From JAVJPJ01 sp040217295 (GTDB lineage: Bacteria; Pseudomonadota; Alphaproteobacteria; Rhodobacterales; Rhodobacteraceae): 16,020 nt of DNA. The position numbers and the translations under genes are program-made. Positions 6,751 to 13,422 of the stretch are shown piece by piece; the stretch's first letter is position 1; each line of letters begins with the position of its first letter. The DNA lies in contig CAYWTM010000078.1 of the NCBI GenBank assembly GCA_964460185.1, positions 1 through 16,020 on the forward strand, given 5' to 3'. The notes under the pieces were generated by a model. It was not told the origin of the DNA and ran no database searches. It saw only the letters and a program-made list of their open reading frames with translations.

Positions 6751-7017
6751 ATGGACGACATCACCCCAGACCGCCCCGACAGCTACCGCGTGACCGCAGA
6801 CGAGCTGCGCCAATTCATCGAACGCTTTGAGCGTCTCGAGGCGGAAAAGAAGGACATTGCCGAACAGCAAAAGGAAGTCATGGCCGAAGCGAAATCGCGC
6901 GGCTACGACACCAAGGTGATGCGCAAGGTCATCGCGTTGCGCCGGCGCGAACCCGATGACATCGCCGAAGAGGAAGCGGTTCTGGAGATGTACAAGGAAG
7001 CGCTCGGGATGCGCTGA
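6751..7017 (+). CDS. gapR: GapR-family nucleoid-associated protein (DUF2312)
   Basis: This 88-residue protein of the DUF2312/UPF0335 family is almost entirely helical and rich in charged residues. It has the family run SYRVTADELRQFIERFERLEAEKKDI, then EVMAEAKSRGYDTKVMRKVIALRR and a C-terminal MYKEALGM. In Caulobacter, GapR is a small essential nucleoid protein that clamps overtwisted, AT-rich DNA ahead of polymerases and stimulates topoisomerases; the length here is almost identical. The ATG at 6751 is preferred over the one at 6739 because GCGAGGA lies just ahead of it and the family starts near this point. It faces away from the small membrane-protein gene and is transcribed alone. Confidence 0.9.
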   Translation: MDDITPDRPDSYRVTADELRQFIERFERLEAEKKDIAEQQKEVMAEAKSRGYDTKVMRKVIALRRREPDDIAEEEAVLEMYKEALGMR

Positions 7018-7051
7018 GCCGCAGCGTCATCCGATACGGACAGGGGGCACG

Positions 7052-7090
7052 GGGCAGCCAGGGCGTTGCCCCTGCCCATGACGCCCTCAG
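7052..7090. terminator. GC-rich hairpin region between convergent gapR and the sulfotransferase-like gene
   Basis: AGGGCGT (7060-7066) pairs with ACGCCCT (7081-7087) over a 14-base loop. An alternative pairing uses GGGGCA (from 7051) with TGCCCC (7067-7072). The element lies between the gapR stop (7017) and the stop of the minus-strand gene at 7087-7089. The position suits a transcript end for one or both genes; no T-run is visible. Confidence 0.35.
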
Positions 7091-7962
7091 GGGGTCAGAA
7101 AGGTCACACCGGGAATGCGCGCCACCTCGGCCATGTCGTCCTCGTAGGCCTGCGACATCTCGGTGATCAGGTCGTCCGTCCAACCGGGCAGATCCAGTTC
7201 TTCCTCGATCTCGCCATCGATCGCGTAGCGGTCCAGAAACGCCCCCACGATCCTGCGACGCTGCATTTCCGAGGTGGTGGCGTTTTCCGACAAGTATTGC
7301 TGCATCCGCCTGAAGCCGGATTTTTCCATGATCGTCTGCACCAGGTCATCTGCCCCCGTCAGCTCGGACTCGTAGGGAACATCGGCCATCTCGCGCATGA
7401 TCTGGCCCCACAGCAGGGGCGTATCCTCATTGCACCACACGGTCACGGGCGCGTCGGGCTGTTCGGTCCTCAGACGTCTGAGCATTTCGGACCAGGCAAC
7501 GGCATGGGGTTGCATGTTTTCGATGAATTCCTCGAAGTCTGAGAACCGCGAGGCGGCGAACAGCGCCGGGATCAACGTGGCCGGATCGCGCATTCCGATG
7601 AAGAATTCGACCTGGGCCTCGGGAAAAAGCGCGCGCAGGTTGGTGGTCTGGCGTCCGATCATCGGCCAGATCTGGGCGCCCTGGATAACCAGCCTGTTGA
7701 TGCAGATGAACCTGGGGTCCGACAAGACCAGGCGGTTGATCTGGGCTTCATCGACGATGGCGTCCAGCAGGGCTTCTTGAACATCGGGATTGGCCGGCCG
7801 CCCCTTGAGCGCCCTGGACGTATCCCGAATGACGGGCCGATAACGCCCGGGCGGTGGGATGATGACACCGCCTTCGGCCAGTCCGGCGCGGTTCTTCAGC
7901 AGCGACTTGACCAATAAATCACCATCGGTGCACGGCGCGCCGAGATGAAAAACGACCTGCAT
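7087..7962 (-). CDS. Sulfotransferase-like protein with a degenerate P-loop, function unknown
   Basis: This is a 291-residue soluble protein with no signal peptide or membrane helix. The N-terminus MQVVFHLGAPCTDGDLLVKSLLKNR has the form of the sulfotransferase strand-loop-helix that binds PAPS (typically HxGxxKTGTT), but the lysine and threonines of the motif are missing. Later segments fit the same fold: LVLSDPRFICINRLV, VEFFIGMRDPATLIPALFA (like the 3'-phosphate-binding strand with arginine and serine) and VWCNEDTPLLWGQIM. The C-terminal ~80 residues are acidic and helical. The gene stands alone between gapR and the tRNA, with GGAAGG about ten bases before the start. It may be a sulfotransferase relative that has lost or changed its donor site. 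The fold call is moderate and the function unknown. Confidence 0.7.
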   Translation of the reverse strand: MQVVFHLGAPCTDGDLLVKSLLKNRAGLAEGGVIIPPPGRYRPVIRDTSRALKGRPANPDVQEALLDAIVDEAQINRLVLSDPRFICINRLVIQGAQIWPMIGRQTTNLRALFPEAQVEFFIGMRDPATLIPALFAASRFSDFEEFIENMQPHAVAWSEMLRRLRTEQPDAPVTVWCNEDTPLLWGQIMREMADVPYESELTGADDLVQTIMEKSGFRRMQQYLSENATTSEMQRRRIVGAFLDRYAIDGEIEEELDLPGWTDDLITEMSQAYEDDMAEVARIPGVTFLTP

Positions 7963-8081
7963 GTTGAATTGACCTTCCGGTTCTTCTGCCCGCCCGCGAA
8001 CCTATACCGTGCAAGGCTGACGTGCCAACCCCGCACCTGATCTTGCACCTTGGCAGACCTTGACGTATTCGATGCCTGAGT

Positions 8082-8157
8082 GCCCCTATAGCTCAGCTGG
8101 TAGAGCATCTGATTTGTAATCAGAGGGTCCGCGGTTCGAGTCCGTGTGGGGGCACCA
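8082..8157 (+). tRNA. tRNA-Thr, anticodon UGU
   Basis: A complete 76-base cloverleaf including an encoded CCA end. The acceptor stem is GCCCCTA with TGGGGGC (one T-G pair), the D stem GCTC/GAGC, the anticodon stem TCTGA/TCAGA with loop TTTGTAA and anticodon TGT at 8115-8117, and the T arm CGCGG-TTCGAGT-CCGTG. It reads ACA and, by wobble, other threonine codons. A weak promoter-like pair, TTGCAC (8043-8048) and TATTCG (8066-8071) with a 17-base spacer, lies just ahead. TTTT follows at 8159-8162. tRNA genes are frequent integration sites, but no integrase or attachment repeat is seen here. Confidence 0.97.
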
Positions 8158-8466
8158 ATTTTCAACTGTATCGCCGTGTTTTCAAGCCCTTGCACGCCTG
8201 ATCGGCCGTGACTCAACGGGTTTTGGCCGCACGATGAACAAGCCCGAGGCGCGCCGGATCCGTGGCGGGGCGCGGTGCCCGGTTGATTCGCGGGGGCAAG
8301 GTCCGTCGACGCAGATCGGCCGGCCTGTGGCGGCGATTCCGGGCCGGGAGAATTGGCCTCTGCGGGTGTCGCGCGCTATCCGAAAGGACAGGGTGCTATC
8401 CCGATGATCCCCTTCCGGCCCAAGGAAAAGTGTGTATCGTGACAGCGGCGCGCCTTCCGGTACCTA
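8158..8466. other. 309-base gene-free stretch between tRNA-Thr and the sensor gene pair
   Basis: I see no convincing gene here. Frames at 8144-8407 and 8262-8666 are arginine/glycine-rich, lack a family pattern, and overlap the tRNA end or the next gene. The stretch presumably carries the promoter of the sensor pair. A weak candidate is TTGGCC (8353-8358) with TATCCG (8377-8382), 18 bases apart. Short direct repeats GCTATC (8375 and 8395) and CCTTCCGG (8411-8418 and 8453-8460) are present. None is strong. Confidence 0.4.
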
Positions 8467-8949
8467 ATGATGTTTCTTCGTTCGATTATCCCGCTGGCAA
8501 TTTCGGATGTGCTTTTTGGCATAAGCCAACCGGTATTCGCGCAAAACCCGGCCGCGTTGCAGGTGTCGGGCGGCGGTGTCGAGATATCGTTCACACTCGA
8601 AAATCTCGATGCGTTGCCGCAGGTTGCGTTTTCGACAACCACGGCCTGGACCGACGGGCTGGTTGACTTTGAGGGGCCGTCGCTGGCGTCGGTGCTGCAG
8701 GCCTCCGGTCTGGACGCAAGGGAGCTGATCCTGACGGCGCTGGACAACTACACGGTCACGATGCAGGCCCCATCGGCGGACGCGACCTATCCCATCATTG
8801 CGACACGGATGAACGGCGACATCATGTCGGTGCGCGACAAGGGGCCGTTGTGGGTCGTGTACCCTTATGACAGCGACCCGGATTATCGGTCAGAAACCGT
8901 TTATTTCCACAGCATCTGGCAGCTTGATCGCATTGCAGCGGTCGAATGA
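8467..8949 (+). CDS. Secreted cysteine-free molybdopterin-oxidoreductase-fold protein, probable periplasmic sensor partner
   Basis: This is a 160-residue protein. Residues 1-25 look like a signal peptide (MMFLRSIIPLAI..., ending PVFA before Q26). The mature part resembles a short sulfite-oxidase-like (PF00174) domain: FTLENLDALPQVAFSTTTAW, FEGPSLASVLQASGL, ILTALDNYTVTM, IIATRMNGDIMSVRDKGPLWVVYPYD, then a C-terminal SIWQLDRI. In the catalytic family the TT.. segment leads to the cysteine that ligates molybdenum; here it reads TTTAW (57-61), and the whole protein contains no cysteine. It is therefore unlikely to be a molybdenum enzyme and may bind a ligand instead. The next gene, a membrane histidine kinase, starts 43 bases on, which suggests a sensing pair. 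The start has a second ATG directly after it and no strong ribosome site. Fold call moderate, role inferred. Confidence 0.72.
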   Translation: MMFLRSIIPLAISDVLFGISQPVFAQNPAALQVSGGGVEISFTLENLDALPQVAFSTTTAWTDGLVDFEGPSLASVLQASGLDARELILTALDNYTVTMQAPSADATYPIIATRMNGDIMSVRDKGPLWVVYPYDSDPDYRSETVYFHSIWQLDRIAAVE

Positions 8950-8992
8950 GAATGGTGTGCAAACGACCCTCGGGCGCAAGGAGGGTGCTGGG

Positions 8993-11563
8993 ATGATCGG
9001 CGGAATGGCATGGATACGCGTGGCGGGATTCGTCGCCGTCGGGGTCTTGATGTTTCTGTTCGGAACATTGGGCAACAGCGTCTTGCGAGAGTTGCGCAGC
9101 CTGTCCACCGCGGAAGTGGACAGCGTGCAGTGGCCCATCGTGCAGACCGAAACCGAGATCGCGAATTTACAGGTGGCGCTGAATGACGCGATGCTCGAAC
9201 AGGCCGCGTTGGGTGACGGGGCCGATCAGACCGCCGTGCGGCTGCGGGCCGATATCGCGCTCAGCCGGCTTGGCATTGCGGGGCGCGGGCGCGCGGCGGA
9301 GCTGTTGGGCAACACCCCGCACATCGCCGACGCCCTCGACAGGTTGTCGGCGTATTCCGACGAAATCGCATCCATCCTTGACGCGGATGACACCCTGTCG
9401 GCGGACGAGTTGGCGCGGATGAGCGTGCTGACGGAGACCATTCGCCCGGATGTGCGCCAGATCGTTCTTGCTGCGCTGCATACCGGAATGCGCCAGGACG
9501 AGGCCCAGCGCGCGCATTTTTCAATGCTTCTGACGCAGACATGCGCGATCGCGATTGCCCTTATCGCGGGTCTGGGCGCGCTGTTTCTGCTGTCTGACCG
9601 TCTTGTGGTGCGCGCGCGACGCGGTGACGCGGCCCTGCTGACGTCCAATGCGCGGCTGGCGTCGACCGTTGCGGCGTCTCTGGATGCCATTGTGACCGCG
9701 AACGCTGCGGGCGTGATCGTGGAATTCAATGCCTCTGCCGAACGCATCTTTGGCTGGTCGCGGGACGAGGTGATCGGCAAGAAAATGCAACATACGATCG
9801 TTCCGCCCCGCCACCGCGAGGCGCATGTCGCCGGGATGGCCCGCTACAATGCGAACCATGAAAGTCATCTGGTCGACGCAGGACGTTTCGAGATGAGCGC
9901 GATGCGCAAATCGGGGGAAGAATTCCCGGTCGAGATGAACATCACAACCGTCCAGAGCAAAGGGGGGGAACTGTTCATCGCCTACCTGCGCGATATCAGC
10001 GCCCGAAAGATCGCAGAGCAAGAGCTGATCGACGCGCGCGACCGCGCAGAAAGCATGGATCGCGCGAAATCGCAGTTCATGACCATGATGAGCCACGAGA
10101 TGCGCACGCCGCTGAACGGAATTCTCGGTGTGCTTGATCTCTTGCGCACGACGGATCTCAACCTGCTCCAGGGGCGCTACGTGGACCTGGCCGCCGCATC
10201 GGGCGAGATCTTGCTGGAACAGATCAATGACGCGCTCGACGTCACGCGGATCGAGACGGGGTCCATCAACCTGATGTCGCTGCCCTTCGACCTGCACGCC
10301 ACGGTTGCGAACGTCACCGATGTCCTTAGGCCGCTGGCACAGGAAAAGGACCTGGATCTCGCGCTGGAATTCGAAGCGGGCATGGATCACCGGTTCGTCG
10401 GCGACGGGGGGCGCATCTGGCAGATCCTGACCAACCTGATCGGCAACGCGATCAAGTTCACCAGTACCGGGTCCATCATCGTGCAGGTCTCCGGCATACA
10501 TGGCGCGGACGACACTTCGGTCACGATCATCGTGCGCGATACCGGGAACGGAATCCCGAAGGAACGGCTGGACGATATTTTCGAGGATTTCGTGGTCTTG
10601 TCCAACGCCAAGGGGCGGCAGGCGCGCGGTGATGGTCTGGGGCTGTCGATTTCGCGCAAGATCGCCCGCCTGATGGGCGGTGACCTGACCGCCCACAGCA
10701 TGATCGGTCATGGAAGCACCTTCGTGCTGAATATCCCCTTGGCCCGGGTCGCCACAGACCGGAGCCAGGACAGCACCGACCCTGAAGCGATGTTGGAGAC
10801 CGGAGGCGATGGGTCGAAAGATGTCCTCATCGTCGAGGACAACCTGGACAACCGCACCGTTCTGGGTGACATGCTTGAAGGGATCGGGCATCGGGTCACC
10901 AAGGCCCGCGATGGCCTCGAAGGCGTCAACATCGCGCAAGAAAAGCCGTTTGACCTTATCATCATGGATATCAGCATGCCGGTTTTGGACGGGATCGACG
11001 CGGTTCGTCGCATCCGCAATACGCCGGGGCCAAATCAGAATTGCCAGATCCTGGGGCTGACGGCCCATGGCCGCGAGGAATACGGCGACGTCGCCGAGGA
11101 GGCTGGAATGGACAGTCTCTTCACGAAGCCCATCCGGCTTGGTGCATTGATCGAGGTGCTGGAAAAGGTGTCGGAGCAGGCGGAGGTGCCGAGCCAGACA
11201 CCGGCAGGCCCGCGCAAGGGCAGGGGCGTGCTTGACACGGAGGTTCTGGGCGAACTGTTGGAGACTTTGGGCCAAGACAAGATGGGCGAGGCCATCGACA
11301 GGTTCTTTGTGCACCTCTCCGAGGCCGCGGACCGTCTGGAAAACCCCGACCTGGCCGTGTCAGATATCGCGGCGGAATTGCACAAGTTGCGCGGCGGAGC
11401 GGCCCTGCTTGGCCTGACCGGCGTGGTAAATCAGATCGACGCCCTCACGCCGGAAGCCATCGACGCCGACGGGGTAGCCAGCTTGCGCGAGGCCGGCCAT
11501 GCCACACGCACGGCGTTGGTGTTCCGGCATGTGCGGGCCAGCAGGCCCAGTAAGAACGCCTAA
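8993..11563 (+). CDS. Membrane hybrid histidine kinase (PAS-HisKA-HATPase-REC-Hpt)
   Basis: This is an 856-residue kinase. The start at 8993 is set by AAGGAGG eight bases upstream; earlier in-frame ATGs lie inside the preceding gene. Layout: TM1 (about 7-28), a helical periplasmic region (29-176), TM2 (about 177-200), a PAS domain (about 218-337; DAIVTANAAGVIVEFNASAERIFGWSRDEVIG) and HisKA with H368 in MMSHEMRTPLNG. HATPase follows, with N-box N481/N485, DTGNGIP and GDGLGLSISRKIARLMGG, then a receiver with phospho-acceptor D659 (IIMDISMPVLDG) and lysine in LFTKP. Last is an Hpt domain with H797 in ELHKLRGGAALLG. All phosphorelay residues are present, so phosphate can pass His-Asp-His to a separate regulator, which is not encoded nearby. 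The preceding secreted protein is a likely signal partner. The stop overlaps the convergent phnF stop by 4 bases. Confidence 0.93.
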   Translation: MIGGMAWIRVAGFVAVGVLMFLFGTLGNSVLRELRSLSTAEVDSVQWPIVQTETEIANLQVALNDAMLEQAALGDGADQTAVRLRADIALSRLGIAGRGRAAELLGNTPHIADALDRLSAYSDEIASILDADDTLSADELARMSVLTETIRPDVRQIVLAALHTGMRQDEAQRAHFSMLLTQTCAIAIALIAGLGALFLLSDRLVVRARRGDAALLTSNARLASTVAASLDAIVTANAAGVIVEFNASAERIFGWSRDEVIGKKMQHTIVPPRHREAHVAGMARYNANHESHLVDAGRFEMSAMRKSGEEFPVEMNITTVQSKGGELFIAYLRDISARKIAEQELIDARDRAESMDRAKSQFMTMMSHEMRTPLNGILGVLDLLRTTDLNLLQGRYVDLAAASGEILLEQINDALDVTRIETGSINLMSLPFDLHATVANVTDVLRPLAQEKDLDLALEFEAGMDHRFVGDGGRIWQILTNLIGNAIKFTSTGSIIVQVSGIHGADDTSVTIIVRDTGNGIPKERLDDIFEDFVVLSNAKGRQARGDGLGLSISRKIARLMGGDLTAHSMIGHGSTFVLNIPLARVATDRSQDSTDPEAMLETGGDGSKDVLIVEDNLDNRTVLGDMLEGIGHRVTKARDGLEGVNIAQEKPFDLIIMDISMPVLDGIDAVRRIRNTPGPNQNCQILGLTAHGREEYGDVAEEAGMDSLFTKPIRLGALIEVLEKVSEQAEVPSQTPAGPRKGRGVLDTEVLGELLETLGQDKMGEAIDRFFVHLSEAADRLENPDLAVSDIAAELHKLRGGAALLGLTGVVNQIDALTPEAIDADGVASLREAGHATRTALVFRHVRASRPSKNA

Positions 11564-12276
11564 GCAGGCATATCGCCCAGGGTCAGGGCCACGCGGTCGC
11601 CTGCAAACCACGTGCGGCCATATTCCACCGGCGCGCCGTCCGGGTCGATATTCACGCTGATCGTGCGCAGGATCGGATCGCCGGCGGCAAGCTGAAGATG
11701 CGCTGCCGTCGTGGCGGGCGCGCGTTTTGCCGTCACCTCGGTGAAACTGCGGGTGTAGTCGGTCAGGCCATGGGCGGCGAATGACGCGGTGACCGATTGG
11801 CTCGTGCGCAGGTCGTCCAGCATCCGGGGAAAGCGGGCGGCGGGAAAGACCGACCGGAACAACGCCATAGGTGCGCCATCCGACAGGCTGAGGCCTTCGT
11901 AGACATGCACCTGCGCGGCGTCCGGCAGATGCAGCGCCCGCGCCTCGCGCGGGTCGGCCTGACGGGTTTCCAGGTGCAAGATCCGTTTTTCCGGCACCCG
12001 GCCTGCGGCGAGCAGGTTCTGGTGAAAGCGCACCCGCTGGCCGATGGGGTAGGGGGTGGGGCGGTGGCGCACGAAAACGCCCGCGCCGCGCCTTGCGTGC
12101 ACCGTTCCGCGCTCGGCCAGGGCGGCCAGCGCGCGGCGCACGGTGTGGCGGTTCACCCCGAACCTGTCGGACAGCTGTGCCTCGGTGGGCAGGCGGTCGC
12201 CCGGTGCATAATGGCCGTGCGCGATCTCGTCGGCCAGCCGGTCGCGGATCGCGGTCCATAGAGGGGATCGTCCCAT
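11560..12276 (-). CDS. phnF: Phosphonate operon transcriptional regulator PhnF (GntR/HutC family)
   Basis: This is a 238-residue DNA-binding regulator. The N-terminal winged helix-turn-helix (about 5-70) contains PGDRLPTEAQLSDRFGVNRHTVRRALAALAERG, the GntR pattern. The C-terminal part (about 85-232) is a UTRA ligand-binding domain (VHVYEGLSLSDGAPMALFRSVFPAARF, ISVNIDPDGAPVEYGRTWF). It is divergent from phnG with 96 bases between the starts, and that gap holds the inverted repeat TGTATA-N4-TATACA, so it probably represses the phn operon and itself. The effector is not known from sequence; a phosphonate or phosphate ester would be plausible. Other HutC-type regulators look similar, but the position next to phnG makes PhnF the best name. 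The stop overlaps the histidine-kinase stop region by 4 bases. Confidence 0.92.
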   Translation of the reverse strand: MGRSPLWTAIRDRLADEIAHGHYAPGDRLPTEAQLSDRFGVNRHTVRRALAALAERGTVHARRGAGVFVRHRPTPYPIGQRVRFHQNLLAAGRVPEKRILHLETRQADPREARALHLPDAAQVHVYEGLSLSDGAPMALFRSVFPAARFPRMLDDLRTSQSVTASFAAHGLTDYTRSFTEVTAKRAPATTAAHLQLAAGDPILRTISVNIDPDGAPVEYGRTWFAGDRVALTLGDMPA

Positions 12277-12307
12277 GTGTCACCAAATCTTCATGCTATT
12301 GGCCTTG

Positions 12308-12320
12308 CCCCGACTCGGGG
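12308..12320. repeat. Short inverted repeat in the phnF-phnG gap
   Basis: CCCCG (12308-12312) and CGGGG (12316-12320) flank ACT. It lies between the phnF start and the TGTATA operator candidate. It could form a small hairpin in the phnF leader. The direct meaning is unclear, and such repeats arise easily in GC-rich DNA. Confidence 0.3.
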
Positions 12321-12336
12321 GGTGCCTGTATGAATT

Positions 12337-12352
12337 TGTATAGTTGTATACA
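12337..12352. promoter_or_regulatory. Putative PhnF operator in the phnF-phnG intergenic region
   Basis: TGTATA (12337-12342) and TATACA (12347-12352) form a perfect inverted repeat around GTTG. It stands out as an AT-rich island in GC-rich DNA. GTAT also recurs at 12328, 12338 and 12346. HutC/GntR regulators bind short palindromes of the GT..TA..AC kind, and PhnF sites are known in phnF-operon gaps of other bacteria. A possible phnG promoter, TTGCCC (12305-12310) with TATGAA (12329-12334), would place the transcript start in the repeat, fitting repression. The promoter part is weak; the repeat is clear. Confidence 0.65.
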
Positions 12353-12372
12353 TAAATGGACAACTTGCAAAG

Positions 12373-12852
12373 ATGTCGACTGTCGCACCAACCCTCGATC
12401 CCGCTGTCGCCGCCCGCAAGGCGCGCTTGTCGCACCTGGCCAAGGCGCCGGCTGATCGGCTGAAATCCCTTTGGGTCGACTATCTCGCCGGGGCGCAGGC
12501 GCCCGCCTACGAGGTGCTGCGCGCGCCCGAGATCGGCACCGTCATGGTGCGCGGCCGTGCCGGGGCCAGGGGGGCTGCGTTCAACCTTGGTGAAATGACC
12601 GTGACCCGGACCGCGATCCGCCTGCAGGGCGGCCCGGTCGGCCATGGTCACGTGCAGGGCCGCGACAAGGATGCGGCGACGTTGGTGGCGCTGATCGATG
12701 CGCTGGCGCAGGCCGGCGCCGCGGCGGCGCTGGATCGCGCCATCATCGCGCCGCTGGCCGAGGCGGCGGCGGCGCGGCGCGCCTCTCGCGCGGCCAAGGC
12801 GGCGGCCACCAAGGTCGAATTCTTCACGATGGTTCGGGGGGACAACGGATGA
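12373..12852 (+). CDS. phnG: C-P lyase core subunit PhnG
   Basis: This 159-residue protein is close to the usual ~150 of PhnG. The segments LAKAPADRLKSLWVDYLA, YEVLRAPEIGTVMVRGRAGARGAAFNLGEMTVTRTAIRL and GGPVGHGHVQGRDKDAATLVALIDAL are characteristic. PhnG is part of the cytosolic PhnGHIJ complex, which with PhnI couples the phosphonate to ATP, releasing adenine and forming ribose triphosphate phosphonate. It is the first gene of the operon, 20 bases after the operator candidate. The C-terminal part is alanine-rich and helical. The stop overlaps the phnH start (ATGA), implying coupled translation and balanced subunit amounts. No strong Shine-Dalgarno precedes the start. Confidence 0.95.
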   Translation: MSTVAPTLDPAVAARKARLSHLAKAPADRLKSLWVDYLAGAQAPAYEVLRAPEIGTVMVRGRAGARGAAFNLGEMTVTRTAIRLQGGPVGHGHVQGRDKDAATLVALIDALAQAGAAAALDRAIIAPLAEAAAARRASRAAKAAATKVEFFTMVRGDNG

Positions 12853-13418
12853 GTAGACTTTACCTTGATGGTGGCTTCGCCGATCCGCCCCGCGAGGCGG
12901 CGCGCGCGTTTCGGGCGGCCTTGCAGGCGATGGCGCGGCCGGGCCGGATCGAAACCGTGACCTCGGCTGCCCCGCCCGCGCCGTGTTCGGTGGCTGCGGG
13001 AGCGCTGGTGCTGACGCTGTGTGATGCCACCACGCCGCTGTTTCTGGCGCCTTCTCACGATACCGAGGCCTTGCGCGGCTGGATCGCCTTTCACACCGGC
13101 GCGCCCATCGCGGCGCGCGAGGACGCGATGTTCGCGCTTGGCACCTGGGATACGCTCGGCCCGCTGGGTCACTACCGGATCGGCACCTCGGAATGCCCCG
13201 ACCGCGCTGCGACCCTGATCGTCGAGATGGATGCGCTGAAGGCTGATGGCGCCGCGCTGCGCGGGCCCGGCATCAAGGATGTATCGCGGTTGAACCTGCC
13301 CGAGATCGCGGCCTTCCAGGCCAATCGCCGGCAGTTTCCACTTGGTTTCGATTGCTATTTCACCTGTGGCGACCGGATGGCCGGGCTGCCGCGCTCCACC
13401 CGTGTGACGGAGGATTGA
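12849..13418 (+). CDS. phnH: C-P lyase core subunit PhnH
   Basis: This 189-residue protein matches PhnH length (~190-195). Recognisable stretches are GGFADPPREAARAFRAALQAMARPGRI at the N-terminus, LTLCDATTPLFL, WIAFHTGAPIA, AMFALGTWDTL, LRGPGIKDVSRL and the C-terminal RRQFPLGFDCYFTCGDRMAGLPRST. PhnH is a non-catalytic, dimerising member of the PhnGHIJ complex needed for phosphonate transfer to ATP. The start overlaps the phnG stop, and phnI begins 4 bases after the stop, so the three genes form one tight translational unit. Confidence 0.96.
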   Translation: MSRLYLDGGFADPPREAARAFRAALQAMARPGRIETVTSAAPPAPCSVAAGALVLTLCDATTPLFLAPSHDTEALRGWIAFHTGAPIAAREDAMFALGTWDTLGPLGHYRIGTSECPDRAATLIVEMDALKADGAALRGPGIKDVSRLNLPEIAAFQANRRQFPLGFDCYFTCGDRMAGLPRSTRVTED

Positions 13419-13422
13419 GGCG

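Noticed and set aside
8082..8466. Genomic island boundary at the tRNA-Thr gene
   Set aside because: tRNA genes are common integration sites, but no integrase, no repeat of the tRNA 3' end and no shift in base composition were seen.
8262..8666. Plus-strand frame in the spacer after tRNA-Thr
   Set aside because: Arginine/glycine-rich, overlaps the start of the secreted sensor protein in another frame and shows no family similarity.
9521..11314. Long 597-residue open frame on the minus strand opposite the histidine kinase
   Set aside because: It lies wholly antisense to a kinase with every motif intact; its translation is His/Arg/Gln-rich with no domain, as expected for the shadow of a GC-rich gene.
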